A stretch of 64,000 nucleotides of DNA, from positions 152,939-216,938 of the forward strand of contig JACJWV010000008.1 in assembly GCA_020636915.1 (NCBI GenBank). The letters are read 5' to 3'. A program made the position numbers and the translations under genes. Below are positions 17,366 to 23,950 of this stretch, piece after piece (the stretch's first letter is position 1; each line of letters starts with the position of its first letter). The notes beneath the pieces are model-generated. The model worked only from the letters and a program-made list of their open reading frames with translations. It was not told the DNA's origin and made no database searches. This DNA is from Nocardioides sp. Its GTDB lineage: Bacteria; Actinomycetota; Actinomycetes; Propionibacteriales; Nocardioidaceae.

Positions 17366-17424
17366 CGGATTGGTCACCAACCGCAGGTTCGAGGCCCTCG
17401 GATCTGCGGTTGGTGACCAAACCG
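17366..17424. promoter_or_regulatory. Second copy of the palindrome, next to the ridA promoter
   Basis: The arm 17366-17386 pairs with 17404-17424 with a single mismatch, and the sequence is the same as in the 17222-17282 repeat. Its right arm ends 8 bp before the putative -10 box of ridA (17432-17437). That placement suits an operator. Confidence 0.8.
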
Positions 17425-17431
17425 CGTGCCT

Positions 17432-17437
17432 TACGCT
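17432..17437 (+). promoter_or_regulatory. -10 box for leaderless ridA
   Basis: TACGCT is followed by 6 nt and the GTG at 17444. This supports the downstream start and a leaderless transcript. Confidence 0.5.
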
Positions 17438-17443
17438 GCGCCC

Positions 17444-17839
17444 GTGGAACGTCAGCATGCCCGGAGCGGGTCGCCCTACGAGACGTCGATCGGGTTCTCG
17501 CGGGCGGTCCGCGTGGGCGACACGGTGGCCGTGAGCGGCACGGCCCCGGTGTGGCCCGACGGCAGCGTCGACCCAGACCCCGCCGTCCAGGCCCATCGGT
17601 GCTGGGAGATCGCGCTCGGGGCGCTCGCCGACCTCGGGGGCACGTCCGCCGACGTGGTCCGCACCCGTCAGCTGATCGTCGACCGCGCCGACGCCGAGGC
17701 GGTCGGGGCCGTCCACGGCGAGGTCTTCGGGGACGTGCGGCCCGCCAGCACCATGGTGGTCGTCGCCGGCCTGCTCGACCCGCGGTGGCGGGTCGAGGTC
17801 GAGCTGGACGCCGTGGTCGGGGACGCCGTGGTCGACTGA
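17444..17839 (+). CDS. RidA/YjgF-family protein
   Basis: This 131-aa protein is of the Rid superfamily, whose archetype hydrolyses reactive enamine/imine intermediates. It contains GFSRAVRVGDTVAVSGTAPV at the start, a central AHRCWEIALGALADLGG helix and the end DPRWRVEVELDAVV. The Arg that defines active RidA is replaced in the expected C-terminal stretch (RPASTMVVVAGLLDPRW keeps R near the start), so it may belong to a Rid subfamily of other function. GTG 17444 was chosen on promoter spacing; another GTG at 17426 would add six residues. The downstream DMT gene starts 4 bp after its stop. Confidence 0.85.
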   Translation: MERQHARSGSPYETSIGFSRAVRVGDTVAVSGTAPVWPDGSVDPDPAVQAHRCWEIALGALADLGGTSADVVRTRQLIVDRADAEAVGAVHGEVFGDVRPASTMVVVAGLLDPRWRVEVELDAVVGDAVVD

Positions 17840-17843
17840 CCGG

Positions 17844-18680
17844 GTGACCACCAGCGCGCTCCTCGTCACGCTGCTGGCTGCCCTCGTCCACGCCGGCTGG
17901 AACCAGCTGCTGGCCGGTTCAGCGGACCCGCAGGCTCGAGTGGGCGTGGCCATGCTGGTGGGGACGCTCGCGACGATGCCGCTCGCCGCGGTCGGCTTCC
18001 GGTGGGACGCCGCCGCGTGGCCGTACGTCGCCTTCTCGGTCGCGTTCGAGCTCGCGTACGTCGTGCTCCTCACCGCGGCGTACCGCGTCGCGCCGATGAC
18101 CACCGTCTACCCCATCGCCCGGGGCAGCGCGCCCGTGCTCGTGCTCGCCGCCGCAGCCCTGCTGGGCGAGGCCACCGGGTGGTGGCCGGCCGTCGGCGCG
18201 CTGACCGTCGTCCTCGGCGTCCTGCTCGTGCGCGGGCCGTCGCCGGACCGTGCGACGACCCGTGGTGTCCTGATGGCGCTCGGGGTCGGCGCCTGCATCG
18301 CCGGCTACACGCTGGTCGACGCCCACGGGGTCGACCACGCGTCGGTGGTCGCCTACCTCGTGGTCGTCCTCGGCATCACCGCCGTCGCGCAGGTCGGCCT
18401 GACCGCTCGCGAGCATGGCCTCGGACCCCTCGTCCGCGCCGCGTTCGCGCGCGAGGAGTGGTGGCGCACGGTGCTCGCCGGGCTGGGGTTCTTCCTCGCC
18501 TACGGCCTGGTCCTGGTGGCCCTGCGTACGGCGCCCGCCGGACTGGTCGCCGCGGTCCGGGAGACCAGCGTGGTGATCGCCGTGCTGCTCCTCGCTGCGA
18601 CCGGCCAGGAGCCGCTGCGGGCCCGGTCGCTGGCCGGAGCGTGCCTGGTGGCGGCCGGGGTGGCGCTCGTGGTCGCGTGA
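17844..18680 (+). CDS. EamA/DMT-family transporter
   Basis: This 278-aa protein has ten membrane segments arranged as two EamA halves. It opens ALLVTLLAALVHAGWNQLLA and includes AYRVAPMTTVYPIARGSAPV in the first half and ALRTAPAGLVAAVRETSVVI in the second, both typical EamA loop motifs. It is likely an exporter of metabolites or amino acids. The GTG start follows the ridA stop by 4 bp, so both are co-transcribed, and ridA plus an exporter could deal with a common amine or imine metabolite (inference). Confidence 0.88.
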   Translation: MTTSALLVTLLAALVHAGWNQLLAGSADPQARVGVAMLVGTLATMPLAAVGFRWDAAAWPYVAFSVAFELAYVVLLTAAYRVAPMTTVYPIARGSAPVLVLAAAALLGEATGWWPAVGALTVVLGVLLVRGPSPDRATTRGVLMALGVGACIAGYTLVDAHGVDHASVVAYLVVVLGITAVAQVGLTAREHGLGPLVRAAFAREEWWRTVLAGLGFFLAYGLVLVALRTAPAGLVAAVRETSVVIAVLLLAATGQEPLRARSLAGACLVAAGVALVVA

Positions 18681-18725
18681 CCCGGTCGCGTGACCCGGTG
18701 CCGTGACCCCTCCCCGGGACCGGAC

Positions 18726-18731
18726 TAGGTT
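18726..18731 (+). promoter_or_regulatory. -10 box for leaderless ubiA-like gene
   Basis: TAGGTT, 6 nt, then ATG 18738 with no Shine-Dalgarno. Confidence 0.5.
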
Positions 18732-18737
18732 GACCGC

Positions 18738-19574
18738 ATGACCCGGGCGGCCTCCGGACCCCGCCCTGCGGGCATGAGGGACCTCGTCCGCGCCGCCCAC
18801 ATCGGCCCGGCCCTCGCGGTGGTGCTGCTCGCGACCCTGCTCGCCGTCGCCGACGACCTGACCCCCGGGCGCGTGCTGCTGGTCGCCCTGGCCGTCCTGG
18901 CCGGCCAGCTCTCGGTCGGCTGGTGCAACGACCTGGTCGACGAGGCGCGCGACCGCGCGGTCGGCCGCGCGGACAAGCCGCTCGCGACGGGCCGGCTTCC
19001 CCGCCGTACCGTCCTGGTCGGCTGCGTCCTGGCCGTGGTCACGGTGGTCGTGCTGTCCTTCGCCTGCGGCTGGTGGGCGGGCACCGTGCACCTCGCGTGC
19101 GTCGCCTCCGCCTGGGCCTACAACCTGGGCGTGAAGTCGACGGTGTGGTCGTGGGCGCCGTACGCGTTCTCCTTCGGCGGGCTGGTCGCGTTCGTGTCGC
19201 TGGCCGGTTCTCCTCCGCAGTGGCCGCCGTGGTGGTTGGTGGCCGCGGGTGCCCTGCTGGGCGTCGCCGCGCACCTCCTCAACGTGCTCCCCGACCTCGC
19301 GGACGACTCCCGCACCGGGGTCCGCGGTCTCCCCCACCGTCTCGGCGCTCGGCTGATCCCCCGGATCGCCGCCGTGGTGCTGCTCCTCGCGACCGGGCTG
19401 CTGGTGCTCGGCGTCGGCCTCGGACACCGCGCGTCCCTTGTCGGGCTGGCCGGCGCCTGCCTGCTGACCCTCGGCCTCACCCTCGGCGTGGTCCTCGGCC
19501 GCGGCCGGCTCCCGTTCGTCTCCGCCGTCCTGATCGCCCTCACGGACGTCCTGCTGCTCCTCCTGGCGACCTGA
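18738..19574 (+). CDS. UbiA-family prenyltransferase
   Basis: This 278-aa membrane enzyme of the UbiA superfamily transfers a prenyl chain to an acceptor. The first Asp-rich motif is NDLVDEARDRAVGRADKP (NDxxDxxxD) and the second is NVLPDLADDSRTG. About nine membrane helices are visible. The end LLLLLAT is close to the last helix, so there is no extra domain. The family includes enzymes for quinones, hemes and polyprenyl-sugar lipids; the acceptor here cannot be assigned, and no menaquinone genes are nearby. Confidence 0.9.
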   Translation: MTRAASGPRPAGMRDLVRAAHIGPALAVVLLATLLAVADDLTPGRVLLVALAVLAGQLSVGWCNDLVDEARDRAVGRADKPLATGRLPRRTVLVGCVLAVVTVVVLSFACGWWAGTVHLACVASAWAYNLGVKSTVWSWAPYAFSFGGLVAFVSLAGSPPQWPPWWLVAAGALLGVAAHLLNVLPDLADDSRTGVRGLPHRLGARLIPRIAAVVLLLATGLLVLGVGLGHRASLVGLAGACLLTLGLTLGVVLGRGRLPFVSAVLIALTDVLLLLLAT

Positions 19575-19607
19575 GTCGCGGCTCCCGCCTGTCCCCGGTG
19601 TGCGGCA

Positions 19608-19613
19608 TATCCT
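19608..19613 (+). promoter_or_regulatory. -10 box for leaderless yjbR-like gene
   Basis: TATCCT, 6 nt, then ATG 19620. Confidence 0.5.
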
Positions 19614-19619
19614 GCGGGG

Positions 19620-19922
19620 ATGACACCCGAGGACGTCGGTCGGTACGCCGAGTCGCTGCCGAGGGTCAAGCGGAAGGGGACGCAGGCGCGCCCGGCCTGG
19701 TACGTCGACGACCGCCTGGTCGTGCGCCTGCAGGACTCGGACACGGCGGTCGTGCGGGTCCCCCTGAGCGACCGGGAACAGCTGCTCGACGCCTACCCGG
19801 ACTCCTTCGGCGTGCCACCTCGGATGGAGGCGCACCACAAGGTCGAGGCCTACCTCGACCGCGCACCTGCTGCCGCGGTCCGCGCAGCCATCGACCTCGC
19901 GTACGAGATGCAACGACGCTGA
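19620..19922 (+). CDS. MmcQ/YjbR-family protein
   Basis: This 100-aa protein resembles the MmcQ/YjbR fold (double wing, CyaY-like). It starts TPEDVGRYAESLPRVKRKG, has the central strand pair AWYVDDRLVVRLQDSDTAVV and ends with VEAYLDRAPAAAVRAAIDLA, as in this family. Members are annotated as DNA-binding but the function is largely unproven. A 12-bp-stem hairpin follows. Confidence 0.8.
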   Translation: MTPEDVGRYAESLPRVKRKGTQARPAWYVDDRLVVRLQDSDTAVVRVPLSDREQLLDAYPDSFGVPPRMEAHHKVEAYLDRAPAAAVRAAIDLAYEMQRR

Positions 19923-19949
19923 GCCGGGCAGCTCTCGACCCGGACATGG

Positions 19950-19985
19950 CACGAGGCACCGACCCTTCGGGGCCGGTGCCTCGTG
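19950..19985. terminator. Bidirectional terminator hairpin
   Basis: A perfect 12-bp stem (CACGAGGCACCG with CGGTGCCTCGTG) encloses a 12-nt loop. It sits between the YjbR gene (plus) and the small membrane ORF (minus), whose stops face each other. No clear U-tract is present, as is common in actinobacteria. Confidence 0.8.
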
Positions 19986-20001
19986 ACGCCTGTGGCGCGG
20001 C

Positions 20002-20088
20002 TCAGACCCCGCGGCCGCCGCGGACGCGGCCGAGGATGAACAGCACGAGGGCGACGATGGCCAGGATGATGAGGATGGTCCACAACAT
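20002..20088 (-). CDS. 28-aa single-span membrane miniprotein
   Basis: The sequence MLWTILIILAIVALVLFILG followed by RVRGGRGV is one hydrophobic helix with a basic tail, predicting N-out/C-in insertion. The ATG at 20088 is preceded by GGAG at a suitable distance (ACGGAGTACGCC). A strong terminator lies just beyond its stop. Similar tiny MLWTI-type membrane proteins exist in other bacteria, but the family is uncertain. The function is unknown. Confidence 0.65.
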   Translation of the reverse strand: MLWTILIILAIVALVLFILGRVRGGRGV

Positions 20089-20185
20089 GGCGTACTCCGT
20101 TTCGGTTCGGTCGAGCCGCGATCAGAGCGGCCGCAGGGTGCGGCTGCGCGTCGGCCGGACTGCTGACTGAACGTGCCCGTCGGGC

Positions 20186-20246
20186 CGGTCCCGCAAACCG
20201 GGACCGCCTGGAGGCGTGGTGACGGTCGGTGGCGGGGACCGTCACG
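20186..20246. other. Two short hairpins in an otherwise empty intergenic region
   Basis: The gap 20089-20317 has no gene. It contains CGGTCCCG paired with CGGGACCG at 20186-20206, and GTGACGGTC paired with GACCGTCAC at 20219-20246. They lie upstream of the YciI gene and might be leader structures. Confidence 0.45.
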
Positions 20247-20317
20247 GCGACCACCTGTCGATTCCGCCCGACCCCGCCCGTCATCGAGGCGTCCACCCCA
20301 CGACCCGAGGAGAACCG

Positions 20318-20680
20318 ATGAGCGACGAGACCCGCCGCTACCTGCTGCTGCTGCCCGCACCCGAGGCCGAGTGGGCGCAGCTGCCCGAGTCCGAGCACCG
20401 GGCCGGGATGGAGAACCACCGCCGCTTCCACGAGGCCCTCGCCGCACGCGGGCACCGGATCGTGATGGTCAGCCCGCTCGAGCCCAGTGCGGAGGCGGTC
20501 TCGATGCGCAACACCGGGCGGGGATCGGCCCTGGTGACCGACGGGCCGTTCACCGAGAGCGTCGAGCAGGTCGTAGGATTCTACCTCCTCGAGTCCGGTG
20601 ACGAGGCGGACCTCCTCGAGGTGGTCCGCGCCTTCGCCGAGGGCGGCGACCACGTCGAGCTCCGGCGGCTCGCCACCTGA
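20318..20680 (+). CDS. YciI-like (YCII-related) protein
   Basis: This 120-aa ferredoxin-like fold protein is of the YCII/DGPF family. It contains RYLLLLPAPEAEW, MENHRRFHEALAARGHRIVM and the diagnostic ALVTDGPFTESVEQVVGFYL. Such proteins often sit next to ECF sigma factors, but none is adjacent here. ATG 20318 is preceded by GAGGAG at a good distance, which decides the start over an upstream in-frame one. Confidence 0.9.
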   Translation: MSDETRRYLLLLPAPEAEWAQLPESEHRAGMENHRRFHEALAARGHRIVMVSPLEPSAEAVSMRNTGRGSALVTDGPFTESVEQVVGFYLLESGDEADLLEVVRAFAEGGDHVELRRLAT

Positions 20681-20894
20681 GCGCCGGATCTCGACGCTCA
20701 CCGACGCCGTCGACCGGTCTCCAGTCTTGCCGCTGGTATCCCGGCTGCCCGTCAGGACGGCTCGACGTCCGCGCGCATGGCCTCGGTCGAGGTCCTCGAG
20801 GAACGCGATGAGTGCCGGTCGCGCCGACGCCGGGATCCGTGCCGCTGCCGCCCGCATCCGATCGTGCGTCCCCGCTGCCTCGCGATCCCGGTCC

Positions 20895-21190
20895 GCGAAG
20901 CCGTCGTCGTCGACGACGGCTCCCGGGACCGGACGGCTGAGCTGGCCTGGGCCGCCGGCGCGACCGTCCTGCCCGCGGGCGACCCGCCGCCGGGGTGGAC
21001 CGGCAGGGCGTGGGCCTGCCACGTGGGCGCGGCGGCCACGAGCAGCGAGCTGCTGCTCTTCCTCGACGCCGACGTGGTGCTCGAGCCGGAGGCGCTCGGC
21101 GGCCCGCTCGAGGTGCACGACGACCACCCGGGCCTGGGGTCGGTGCAGCCCGTTCACACCGCCGAGCGGCCCTACCGGCAGCTGGCGTCG
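20895..21190 (+). pseudogene. Fragment of a family 2 glycosyltransferase
   Basis: About 100 codons match the middle of a GT2 enzyme: VVVDDGSRDRTAELAWAAGA, PPPGWTGRAWACHVGAAA, the DxD region LLFLDADVVLEPEAL, then GSVQPVHTAERPYRQL. The normal N-terminal VPARDE-type strand is missing and the preceding sequence is Arg-rich nonsense. The C-terminal acceptor and membrane part is replaced by unrelated sequence after about 21190. It is therefore a truncated relic. It lies between a YciI gene and an L,D-transpeptidase. Confidence 0.75.
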
Positions 21191-21382
21191 GCAGGAACCG
21201 CCTCGTTCGGCTCGGGACGGCGCATTCACTCCGCCGCGAATCGGTCCGAGCGAAGAAGTACACGCGTTGGCCGCTGCGTCTGGTTCGACGTCGGCTCGTT
21301 GTCTGCATCTCGCTCCACCTTCGTGGCTCGCGCCGGCAGAGAACCTGTTCGCCCTTCAGCAACAGGTCAAACCGGCAACGCG
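21191..21382. other. Gene-free stretch between relic and L,D-transpeptidase
   Basis: No convincing coding sequence, hairpin or repeat is seen here. The base composition looks less GC-rich than its neighbours, as does the transpeptidase gene beside it, which could mark a recombination scar. Confidence 0.4.
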
Positions 21383-22177
21383 TCAGCTCCACCGTCCGTA
21401 CACGCGCACGTGAAGCTTGTGGTTGTAGGTGAGGTTCCACAACTGCCGGGCGTCCTCGGTCCAGAAGTTGACGCACCCGTGGCTGTGCCCCACGAACGGG
21501 TCCATCATCAATCTCGAGCCGTGGAGCGCCTGACCGCCCGAGAAGAACTGGGCGTACGGCATCGGGGCGTCGTACAGCGAGCTGTAGTGGTCGATGTCGC
21601 GCCAGAAGACGACGAACTCCCCTGTCCGGGTGGGGGTGTCAGCACTGCCGCCCCGGACCAGCCACGAGTTCAGCAGCACGCCCTTGTGATAGAGGTTGAC
21701 CTGGTGCTGCGACCGGTCGTAGCACGCATGCCACCCGGCCTTCTTGCACGAGGCTGGGACGGAGCTGCGGTGGCGTACCGTCTCACGGATCAAAGGACGC
21801 CAGGTGCGGTACCTCACCACCCCGGTGGCCTTCACCTCGATCTTCTTCTGGAACGCGACCACGGCTGCCTTCGTCACGTCGCCGTAGTAGCCGGTCGGCT
21901 CGGCATCGAACAGGCCCAGCCACCGCAGGCGGTACTGCAGCTCGTAGACGTGCTCGATGTGGTACGGGTCCTTGTCCTCATCGCCGGGACGCACCACCTC
22001 TCGACTGAACCGATCCCGCAGATCGGGGGCGGCGTACGCCTGAGGCTGAGGGACGACGGTCACCAGGAATGCCGCGGCGAGGACCGCGACGAGCGTGGTG
22101 GTGAGCCCGCGCGCTGCGCGTCTGTAACGGAGTCCTCGATGACTCGACGGGCGCCGGAACTGGACGACGGGCATCAT
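21383..22177 (-). CDS. Secreted L,D-transpeptidase (YkuD) with peptidoglycan-binding domain
   Basis: This 264-aa enzyme forms 3-3 crosslinks or modifies peptidoglycan outside the membrane. A basic N-terminus plus hydrophobic stretch (residues 22-48) ending AYA-AP is a signal peptide. A peptidoglycan-binding repeat follows (about 75-130, YELQYRLRWLGLF and TKAAVVAFQKK). The YkuD domain has His219 in ALHGS and the catalytic HSHGCVN (Cys235). The start ATG 22177 has AAGGAGG 6 nt upstream; a second ATG follows immediately. It is divergent from the DedA gene by 15 bp. Confidence 0.92.
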   Translation of the reverse strand: MMPVVQFRRPSSHRGLRYRRAARGLTTTLVAVLAAAFLVTVVPQPQAYAAPDLRDRFSREVVRPGDEDKDPYHIEHVYELQYRLRWLGLFDAEPTGYYGDVTKAAVVAFQKKIEVKATGVVRYRTWRPLIRETVRHRSSVPASCKKAGWHACYDRSQHQVNLYHKGVLLNSWLVRGGSADTPTRTGEFVVFWRDIDHYSSLYDAPMPYAQFFSGGQALHGSRLMMDPFVGHSHGCVNFWTEDARQLWNLTYNHKLHVRVYGRWS

Positions 22178-22191
22178 GCCCGACCTCCTTC

Positions 22192-22992
22192 GTGATGTCC
22201 TACCCTCATTCTGCGCCGGACAGCGCCATGGGTGTCCGGAACGGCTCACCGCGCGCACTAGGTGTGGATCACGGTGCCGCACTCATCACGACCGAGGAGA
22301 ACCGGCATGCTCAGGGCCTCTACGAGGCAGCCGGGTGGAGCGGCGAGGCCGCACGAGCGGACACGGTCATCGCGCTGCTCCTCGGCGTCTACCTCGCGTA
22401 CTCGCTGGCGTGCTGGCCGCTGGTACCGGCGCTGATCGGGTCGCACCCGTTGCTCCTCGAGGCCGTCGGCGGCTCGACTGTCGCCGACGTGACGGTCGGC
22501 GCTCAGAGTCGGCTGGGCGAGCTCCCTCTGTGGCTCGCGGTGGCGGCCGGCGTGCCGAGCATGATGATGTTCGACTGGGTCTTCTGGTGGGCAGGTCGCC
22601 GATGGGGTGACCGGGCGCTCCACCTGGTCCTGGGCCGCGCCGCGTCGGCGCGACAGGTGGCGACGCGCGACGCGCGAGTCGAGCGAGTCGAGCGAACGGC
22701 CGAGCGATTCGGTCCCGCGGCCGTCGTGCTCGCCTACTACCTCCCGGTGCCGTCGCTGCTGATCTACGTGACTGCCGGCCTGTCGGGCATGCGCCTAAGG
22801 ACCTTCCTCGTCCTCGACGTGGTCGGCACGCTGCTGTGGGTCGGACCGGTCGTCGGCCTCGGATACGCCATCGGCAAGCCCGCCGTGGATGTGGTCCACA
22901 GCGTCGATCACTACTCGATGGTCCTCGCCATCGCAGTGCTCCTCGCGGTGGCCGTTGCCCGGGTCCTGGGACGACGACGCGCCATCGTCTGA
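22192..22992 (+). CDS. DedA-family membrane protein with acetyltransferase-like N-terminal remnant
   Basis: From about residue 57 the protein is a DedA/SNARE-associated family member, a lipid scramblase/transport-like family: LGVYLAYSLACWPLVPALIG, VFWWAGRRWGDRA, and YYLPVPSLLIYVTAGLSGMR. Residues about 30-49 (ALITTEENRHAQGLYEAAGW) look like the C-terminal beta-bulge of a GNAT acetyltransferase, so the reading frame begins in the remains of another gene. In-frame starts are ATG 22192, ATG 22228 and a later GTG; none has a good Shine-Dalgarno, and no start codon occurs between the GNAT piece and the first DedA helix. The true translated N-terminus is therefore uncertain. Confidence 0.75.
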   Translation: MMSYPHSAPDSAMGVRNGSPRALGVDHGAALITTEENRHAQGLYEAAGWSGEAARADTVIALLLGVYLAYSLACWPLVPALIGSHPLLLEAVGGSTVADVTVGAQSRLGELPLWLAVAAGVPSMMMFDWVFWWAGRRWGDRALHLVLGRAASARQVATRDARVERVERTAERFGPAAVVLAYYLPVPSLLIYVTAGLSGMRLRTFLVLDVVGTLLWVGPVVGLGYAIGKPAVDVVHSVDHYSMVLAIAVLLAVAVARVLGRRRAIV

Positions 22993-23949
22993 CGTCGGCG
23001 GGACGTCGGGCGGCGAGACCACCACTGCCCGGCTCGCGAGGGCAGCTGCGCAGACCGAGCAGCCCAGCTGGGGCACGAATTCCTTCCCGCACGGCCGGTG
23101 CACGGCGAGCACGGCGGGTCCGTCAGGGCTGGGGAACTGACGCTCCCCCCAGGCGAGGGCGGTCGCGACCACGGGGAAGAAGGCTCTCCCCTTGGCCGAG
23201 AGGAGATAGCTGGCGGGACGCGCACCGGACTCCCCCACGGCCTCCCCACCGGCGCGCTCCAGCACGCCCAGGTCGACGAACGCCCGGAGCCGCTCGGCGA
23301 CCACGGTGGGTGACGCACCTGTCATGCGCTCGAAGTCGGAGAACCGCGTGGCCCCGAGGACGGCTGCGCCGAGGATCGCGGACGACCAGCGGCTGCCGAT
23401 GAGGGTCATCGTCTCGGTGAACATGCCCGCACCAGCGGTGGTGCGCCGCCCGCCGGTCGTACGACGCCGGTTCGAGCCCACCGGCACCGAGCGCTCGAAG
23501 TGGCCGCTCGGGCCGAGGGCCAGCTCCACCTCCTCGCGCGGCGCGGCCCCCGCGCAGCCACGGCAGCGCAGGACCGGTTCGAACTCCGCGGCGCAGGTGG
23601 CGTGCAGCATCCGGGGCAGCAGGTCGGCCTGGCCGGGCACGTGGTGCAGCTCCCAGGACCAGATGGAGAGCAGCACCGGCCACAGGCCCAGTCCCGCCTT
23701 CGTCAGCTCGTACTCCGGGTGCGTCCCCCCGACGGCCGGCACCCGCACCAGCACCCCCGCATCGACGAGGGCGCCGAGGCGAGCCGCGAGCACCGCGTCC
23801 GAGATGCCGAGGTGCTGCTTCCACCCTCCGAAGCGACGGACCCCGGCGACGGCGTACCGGACGATCTGCAGCGACCACTCGTCGCCGAGCAGGCCGAGGG
23901 TGCGGCCGATGGCATTGGGCTCCGCGACCCGCTCCCCACCGACCCGCAC
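22795..23949 (-). CDS. Tandem HxlR-type winged-helix regulator
   Basis: This 384-aa protein has two HxlR DNA-binding domains in one chain: residues 10-150 (GLLGDEWSLQIVRYAVAGVR, with CRGCAG at its end) and 175-315 (LIGSRWSSAILGAAVLGATR, with CGKEFVPQLGCSVC at its end). Each ends in a Cys pair suggestive of a metal site or redox switch. The last ~70 residues are Asp/Glu/His/Ser-rich and are encoded antisense to the 3' end of dedA. GTG 23949 follows the carotenoid oxygenase stop with one base between, so it is coupled to that gene. It probably regulates the thiolase-oxygenase operon. Confidence 0.82.
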   Translation of the reverse strand: MRVGGERVAEPNAIGRTLGLLGDEWSLQIVRYAVAGVRRFGGWKQHLGISDAVLAARLGALVDAGVLVRVPAVGGTHPEYELTKAGLGLWPVLLSIWSWELHHVPGQADLLPRMLHATCAAEFEPVLRCRGCAGAAPREEVELALGPSGHFERSVPVGSNRRRTTGGRRTTAGAGMFTETMTLIGSRWSSAILGAAVLGATRFSDFERMTGASPTVVAERLRAFVDLGVLERAGGEAVGESGARPASYLLSAKGRAFFPVVATALAWGERQFPSPDGPAVLAVHRPCGKEFVPQLGCSVCAAALASRAVVVSPPDVPPTSDDGASSSQDPGNGHREEHCDGEDHRVVIDAVDHIHGGLADGVSEADDRSDPQQRADHVEDEEGP

Positions 23950-23950
23950 C

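Noticed and set aside
18738..21190. Prenyltransferase plus glycosyltransferase as one lipid-glycosylation pathway
   Set aside because: The glycosyltransferase is a broken fragment and intervening genes are unrelated, so a joint pathway is not supported.
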